From Deltaproteobacteria bacterium (GTDB lineage Bacteria > Myxococcota_A > Polyangia > Polyangiales > Ga0077539): a DNA stretch of 42,913 bases. The translations under genes were made by a program, and so were the position numbers. Position 1 is the first letter of the stretch. The number at the start of each line of letters is the position of its first letter. The notes below the pieces were generated by a model. The model ran no database searches. It was not told the origin of the DNA and saw nothing but the letters and a program-made list of their open reading frames with translations. Below, one piece after another: positions 39,272 through 42,913 of the stretch. The stretch covers positions 1 through 42,913 of the forward strand of contig JACRDB010000166.1 in NCBI GenBank assembly GCA_016218725.1. The letters are read 5' to 3'.

Positions 39272-40008
39272 CCGCGGGCCTGGTCGCCCGGGGCCTGGGC
39301 TGGACCATCGGGGACCGTAGGGTACTTCACGACATCACCCTACAGGTACCCCCCGGGGAACTCTTTGGTCTTGTGGGGCCCAACGGGGCGGGGAAGAGCA
39401 CGGCCTTCGGGCTCCTGGCGGGCACCCTGGAAGGCGAAGGCACCGTCGCCCTGGACGGCGAGGCGCTGGATGCCCTGGACCTGGCGGGGAGGGCCCGTAG
39501 GGGCCTCGGGTACCTCCCCCAGGGGCCGTGCTCCTTTCGGGGGCTGCGGGCCCTGGAGCAGCTTACGCTCCTGGCGGAGCTCCGGGCGGCGCCGGGGCTC
39601 GCTCCCGCGGCGAGGGCGAGGGAGGCCCTGTCATCCGTGGGGCTCCAGGAGCGCGGGGGCGTGCCCGTGGAGGCGCTCTCCGGGGGGGAGCGGCGGCGGC
39701 TGGAGCTGGCCGGGGTGCTCCTCGGGCGTTACCGGGTGCTGGTGCTCGACGAGCCCTTCGCGGCGGTGGAGCCTCGGAGCGTGGCCCTCCTGGCGCGGGC
39801 TCTGCGTGGGGTGGCCGAGGCGGGGTGCGCCGTGCTCCTGGCCGACCACGCCCGGCAGACCCTGGGGGTGTGTGACCGCGCGGCCCTGCTCGTAGGAGGG
39901 AAAATCGTGAGGGAGGGGCCCTCCGAGGCCCTGTGGAGAGACCCGATGGTCCGGGAGGCCTGGCTGGGGGAGGACGAGAGGGATGCAAATGTGAAGCCGA
40001 TGGTCTAG
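39268..40008 (+). CDS. lptB: LPS export ABC transporter ATPase LptB
   Basis: A 246-residue ABC ATPase. Walker A is GPNGAGKS, the Q-loop region reads GYLPQGPCSFRGL (LptB-like), the signature is LSGGERRR, Walker B VLVLDEPF and the H-loop LLADH. It powers extraction of LPS from the inner membrane with LptFG, which are not in this window. Position between an LptA/C-like gene and rpoN is the conserved arrangement of many Gram-negative genomes. GTG start overlapping the previous stop; rpoN follows 35 bp on. Confidence 0.92.
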   Translation: MTAGLVARGLGWTIGDRRVLHDITLQVPPGELFGLVGPNGAGKSTAFGLLAGTLEGEGTVALDGEALDALDLAGRARRGLGYLPQGPCSFRGLRALEQLTLLAELRAAPGLAPAARAREALSSVGLQERGGVPVEALSGGERRRLELAGVLLGRYRVLVLDEPFAAVEPRSVALLARALRGVAEAGCAVLLADHARQTLGVCDRAALLVGGKIVREGPSEALWRDPMVREAWLGEDERDANVKPMV

Positions 40009-40043
40009 GATGGCCCTCGGTCTCCCCGAACGCAGAGGTACGG

Positions 40044-41723
40044 ATGGAATTCAGACTGCAACAGCGGATGCAGCAGAACCTGGTGATGACGCCGCAGTTG
40101 CAGCAGGCCATCAAGCTGCTGCAGCTGTCGCGGCTGGAGCTGGCGGACCTGGTCCGCGAGGAAATGATGGAGAACCCGATCCTGGAGGATCTGGCGGAGG
40201 GACCCGAGGTGCCCGCGGGTGGGGGGGAGGGGGTGGAGGCGAGCCGCCACGAGGCGGAGGCGCAGCAGATGGTGTCCACGGAGCACCTGGCGGAGCTTGA
40301 GGACCGGCGGGAGGGCGCGGCGAGCACGCCCGAGGAGCGGGCGGCGAGCAAGGAGAGCCACGAGGAGGAGTACTGGCAGCGGTTCCTGGACGCGTACTCG
40401 AACCAGGCGCCGATGCCCACGCAGGGGAGGCTGTCGTCGGACGAGCTGCCGACGCTGGAGGCGACGCTGTCGCACCGGACGAGCCTGACGGACCACCTGG
40501 AGTGGCAGGTGAGGCTGTCGAACTTCACCGAGACCGAGGTGCGGTTCGCGATGATGGTGATCTACAACCTGGACGAGAGCGGGTACCTGACGCTGAAGGC
40601 CCCGCCCGAGGACGTGGTCAAGAAGTCCCGCGCCGCGCTGGAGAAGGTCGGCCACGGCCGGGACCGGGAGCACGACCGGGAGGGAGACGGCGCCCTGCAC
40701 GAGGACCCGGAGGGGCGCGAGAGCGCCGCGCCGGAGCCCGCGCCCGCACCGGTGCCTCGGGAGCTGCCGCGGGCCTGGACGCTGGCGGACCTGGCGGTGC
40801 TGGCGGGCCTGGAGCTGGAGGACGCCGAGGAGGTCCTGAAGATGATCCAGACGCTGGACCCCGTGGGGGTGGCCTCGCGGGACCTTCGGGAGTGCCTGCT
40901 GGTGCAGGCGGAGCTCCTCGGGTACGACGCCACGGACGTGGAGTGGCAGGTGATCGACCGGCACCTGCACAACGTGGAGAAGCGGAATTTCCCGGCCATC
41001 GCGCGGGAGCTCAAGTGCGAGCTGGAGGAGGTCTACGAGGCCTCGAAGCTGATCTCCGGGCTGGAGCCCCGGCCGGGGAGGAACTTCACCCTGGAGGACC
41101 CGCCGTACATCACCCCGGACGTGTACGTGCACAAGGTCGGGGACGACTACCTGGTGAGCACCAACGACGACGGCATGCCCAAGCTCAAGATCAACGAGCA
41201 GCAGGCCCGGAGCTTGATGAAGGACCCCCGGGCCAAGGACTTCGTGCAGAAGAAGCTCGCCCAGGCCAAGTGGTTCGTGCGCTCCCTGGACCAGCGGCAG
41301 AAGACCATCGTGAAGGTCACCCAGTGCATCGTGGAGAAGCAGCGGGAGTTCTTCGAGAAGGGCATTGAGTACCTGAAGCCCATGATCCTCCGGGACGTGG
41401 CCACCACGGTGAGCATGCACGAGAGCACCATCTCCCGGGTGACCACCAACAAGTACGTGCACACCCCGCGGGGGATCTTCGAGCTCAAGTACTTCTTCAA
41501 CAGCAGCATCAAGCGCATGGCCGAGGACGACATCGCCTCGGAGAGCGTCAAGCAGGCCATCAAGAAGATCATCGCCGAGGAGGACCCGCGCAACCCCTTC
41601 TCGGACGAGCAGATCGTGAAGAAGCTGGAGGGCCAGAAGATCATGATCGCCCGGAGGACGGTGGCCAAGTATCGGGAAATGCTGGGGATTTTGTCCTCCG
41701 CCCGGCGCAAGCAGTATTATTGA
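40044..41723 (+). CDS. rpoN: RNA polymerase sigma-54 factor
   Basis: A 559-residue sigma factor. Region I is the Gln/Leu-rich LQQRMQQNLVMTPQLQQAIKLLQLSRLEL that contacts enhancer-binding proteins. Region II is acidic and long, including a Glu/His/Arg-rich stretch (about 205-240). The core-binding region has LDPVGVASRDLRECLLVQ, the helix-turn-helix includes LRDVATTVSMHESTISRVTTNKYVHTPRGIFELKYFF, and the RpoN box ARRTVAKYRE is near the C terminus, so the protein is complete. It recognises -24/-12 promoters and needs activators such as the FHA-type one in this window. Confidence 0.97.
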   Translation: MEFRLQQRMQQNLVMTPQLQQAIKLLQLSRLELADLVREEMMENPILEDLAEGPEVPAGGGEGVEASRHEAEAQQMVSTEHLAELEDRREGAASTPEERAASKESHEEEYWQRFLDAYSNQAPMPTQGRLSSDELPTLEATLSHRTSLTDHLEWQVRLSNFTETEVRFAMMVIYNLDESGYLTLKAPPEDVVKKSRAALEKVGHGRDREHDREGDGALHEDPEGRESAAPEPAPAPVPRELPRAWTLADLAVLAGLELEDAEEVLKMIQTLDPVGVASRDLRECLLVQAELLGYDATDVEWQVIDRHLHNVEKRNFPAIARELKCELEEVYEASKLISGLEPRPGRNFTLEDPPYITPDVYVHKVGDDYLVSTNDDGMPKLKINEQQARSLMKDPRAKDFVQKKLAQAKWFVRSLDQRQKTIVKVTQCIVEKQREFFEKGIEYLKPMILRDVATTVSMHESTISRVTTNKYVHTPRGIFELKYFFNSSIKRMAEDDIASESVKQAIKKIIAEEDPRNPFSDEQIVKKLEGQKIMIARRTVAKYREMLGILSSARRKQYY

Positions 41724-41827
41724 CCCGGGGGCGTGCGTTCTCTGGCCCGAGGCCCTTCTCAGGGGGTGAAAAAGGGATTACCAAGGGAGTGTGGGCGCAT
41801 GGACGGCGCCCCGAATGGAGGACGGCG

Positions 41828-42223
41828 ATGGGCATCGCGATCACGTTCCGGCACCTGGCTTCGAGCGACGCGATCAAGGGCTACATCCATGACAAGCTGG
41901 AGCGGGTGCAGAAGTACCTCCGGGAGCCCCTGGACGCGCACGTGACGGTGTTCACGGAGCGGCACGAGCACGTGGTGGAGGTGACGCTCACCTCCTCGGG
42001 GCGGCACTACCAGGCCCGGCACGGCAGCGATGACATGTACAAGTCCATCGACCAGGTGATCGACAAGGTCGAGGGGCAGATCGCCAAGCACCACGACGCG
42101 GTGAACCGCACCAAGAAGGGCGCGGACAACGCGCGCGCGGTGGCGGCGTTCGCGGCGGCCACCACGCCGGCCACGCCTGGGGCCACGTCGTCGCACCTCG
42201 CGGCGCCGGAGGACGGCGAGTAG
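41828..42223 (+). CDS. hpf: Ribosome hibernation promoting factor
   Basis: A 131-residue short-type HPF/YfiA protein: ITFRHLASSDAIKGYIHDKLERVQKYL, ...HVVEVTLTSSGRHYQARHGSDDMYKSIDQVIDKVEGQIAKHHD. It binds the 30S subunit in slow growth and prevents translation. The C-terminal extension (about 105-131) is Ala/Thr-rich and does not contain the dimerisation domain of long HPF. ATG at 41828 with a strong GGAGGA ribosome-binding site at 41817-41822. Typical rpoN-hpf-ptsN order. Confidence 0.94.
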   Translation: MGIAITFRHLASSDAIKGYIHDKLERVQKYLREPLDAHVTVFTERHEHVVEVTLTSSGRHYQARHGSDDMYKSIDQVIDKVEGQIAKHHDAVNRTKKGADNARAVAAFAAATTPATPGATSSHLAAPEDGE

Positions 42224-42280
42224 GCCCGCGGGGCCCGTCTGGACACCGGCATCGCGGGGGAGTAAGCCCCCAGCGAGCCG

Positions 42281-42745
42281 ATGCGCCTGGGTGAGATGCT
42301 CAGCGAAGAACGGGTGGAGACCACCCTCGTGGCGCCGGACAAAGCCTCGGCGCTGGAGGCCGTGGCCGCGCTCCTGGCCCGGGGGGCGCCGGAGCTCGGC
42401 GCCGCGGCCATCGCGCGGGTGCTCCGGGACCGCGAGGCCCTGGCCACCACGGGGGTGGGCGACGAGGTGGCCATCCCCCACGGGAAGCACCCGGGCCTGA
42501 AGGGCCTGGTGGCCGCGCTGGCCCTGGCGCCCTCGGGGGTGGACTTTGACTCCGTGGACGGGCGCCCGGTGCGGATCTTCGTCGGGATCCTGGCGCCGGA
42601 GAAGAGCGCCGGGGACCACGTCCGGGCGCTGGCCCGGGTGGCCAGGCTCCTGCGCAACGAGCGCACCCGCGCGCGGATTCTTGAAGCCCCCACAGCATCC
42701 ACGCTCCTCCAGGTGATCCGCGACGAGGAGTCCGTCCTGGGGTAA
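42281..42745 (+). CDS. ptsN: PTS IIA-like nitrogen regulatory protein PtsN
   Basis: A 154-residue EIIA-Ntr/fructose IIA domain. The phosphoacceptor histidine is in VAIPHGK, with the conserved TTGVGDEVA before it and RIFVGILAPE after. It participates in a regulatory phosphotransfer system that links nitrogen or carbon state to sigma-54-related and potassium functions in proteobacteria. ATG at 42281, 57 bp after hpf; same strand, likely one operon with rpoN. Confidence 0.93.
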   Translation: MRLGEMLSEERVETTLVAPDKASALEAVAALLARGAPELGAAAIARVLRDREALATTGVGDEVAIPHGKHPGLKGLVAALALAPSGVDFDSVDGRPVRIFVGILAPEKSAGDHVRALARVARLLRNERTRARILEAPTASTLLQVIRDEESVLG

Positions 42746-42819
42746 CGCCTGTCGGCGACCTCACCCCCCGGGCCCATAGGCGCCAGGATAAGGGCTCCGA
42801 GGTCTGAATTTCAGGCACT

Positions 42820-42912
42820 TCAGGCGGCGGGTGGGGCTTCGAGGACGGCACGGTCGGCGACGGCGCCGCCGCGCCGCCCGAGCTCCTGACGCTTTTTCGC
42901 CCGGGGTTCGCC
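42820..42912 (-). CDS. Possible C-terminal end of a gene continuing beyond the window
   Basis: An open frame enters from the right edge on the minus strand and ends at a TGA at 42822-42820, giving about 30 residues (AKKRQELGRRGGAVADRAV then a Pro/Ala end). It is too short to identify. The other frames here are equally open over this length, so the call is weak. Confidence 0.3.
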   Translation of the reverse strand, partial: GEPRAKKRQELGRRGGAVADRAVLEAPPAA

Positions 42913-42913
42913 A

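Noticed and set aside
40009..40043. Sigma-54 promoter upstream of rpoN
   Set aside because: No TGGC-N8-TGC type element; the gene more likely belongs to the upstream operon.

Overview
The window is very GC-rich, tightly packed bacterial chromosome. No replication, phage or plasmid module, tRNA or rRNA was recognised. The gene content suggests a member of the Myxococcota (inference): a soluble Ser/Thr protein kinase with a long coiled-coil tail, an FHA-domain sigma-54 activator, a TPR/PEGA-domain secreted protein with a polyproline tract, a Thr/Asp/Pro repeat lipoprotein, hybrid histidine kinases, frequent GTG starts, and Gram-negative envelope genes (LPS export, MurJ). All the genes below were assigned from translated sequence and motifs alone.

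Layout. 1-584 is a gene-free, repeat-rich stretch dominated by a 294-bp near-perfect palindrome and followed by a 33-bp tandem repeat. 585-5713 (minus) is a compact operon: acyltransferase, FHA/AAA+ sigma-54 activator, GIY-YIG nuclease, formate-THF ligase and a phosphotransferase. 5803-10926 (plus) runs LD-carboxypeptidase, RuvX, MltG, a sensor kinase and a receiver-kinase hybrid, most of them overlapping by a few bases. 10961-13016 (minus) holds a SthA-type transhydrogenase and an unknown protein. A Wzx-like flippase (plus) follows, then two divergent citrate-synthase-family genes, the second carrying an N-terminal DNA-binding domain. Next come cytochrome c lipoprotein and ThiC (minus), 5-formyl-THF cyclo-ligase and RNase Y (plus), a CAP-domain secreted protein and an IHF/HU protein (minus), an amidohydrolase (plus), and an EamA transporter, a DUF362 protein interrupted by a 525-residue intein, and enolase (minus). 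29200-35960 (minus) encodes the repeat lipoprotein, the TPR/PEGA protein, the kinase, an exported rhodanese, EngB and MurJ. 36048-42745 (plus) is a run of a TPR-dynamin-like GTPase, an LptC/LptA-like lipoprotein, LptB, RpoN, HPF and PtsN.

How genes fit together. Folate one-carbon metabolism is represented twice (formate-THF ligase and 5-formyl-THF cyclo-ligase). Envelope construction recurs: LD-carboxypeptidase and MltG for peptidoglycan, MurJ for lipid II, the Lpt genes for LPS, plus a flippase and an acyltransferase. Sigma-54 control is represented by RpoN and by a bEBP whose FHA domain could read phosphothreonine signals such as those of the kinase encoded in the same window (inference).

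Most notable observations: (i) a family of 22-bp, comparatively AT-rich palindromes, present in-frame inside two enzyme genes and once between convergent genes, including a roughly 30-codon palindrome-rich insertion in the HTH-citrate synthase; (ii) a complete homing-type intein in a DUF362 protein; (iii) the 294-bp palindrome; (iv) a large TPR-dynamin-like GTPase overlapping the LPS-export genes by 4 bp.
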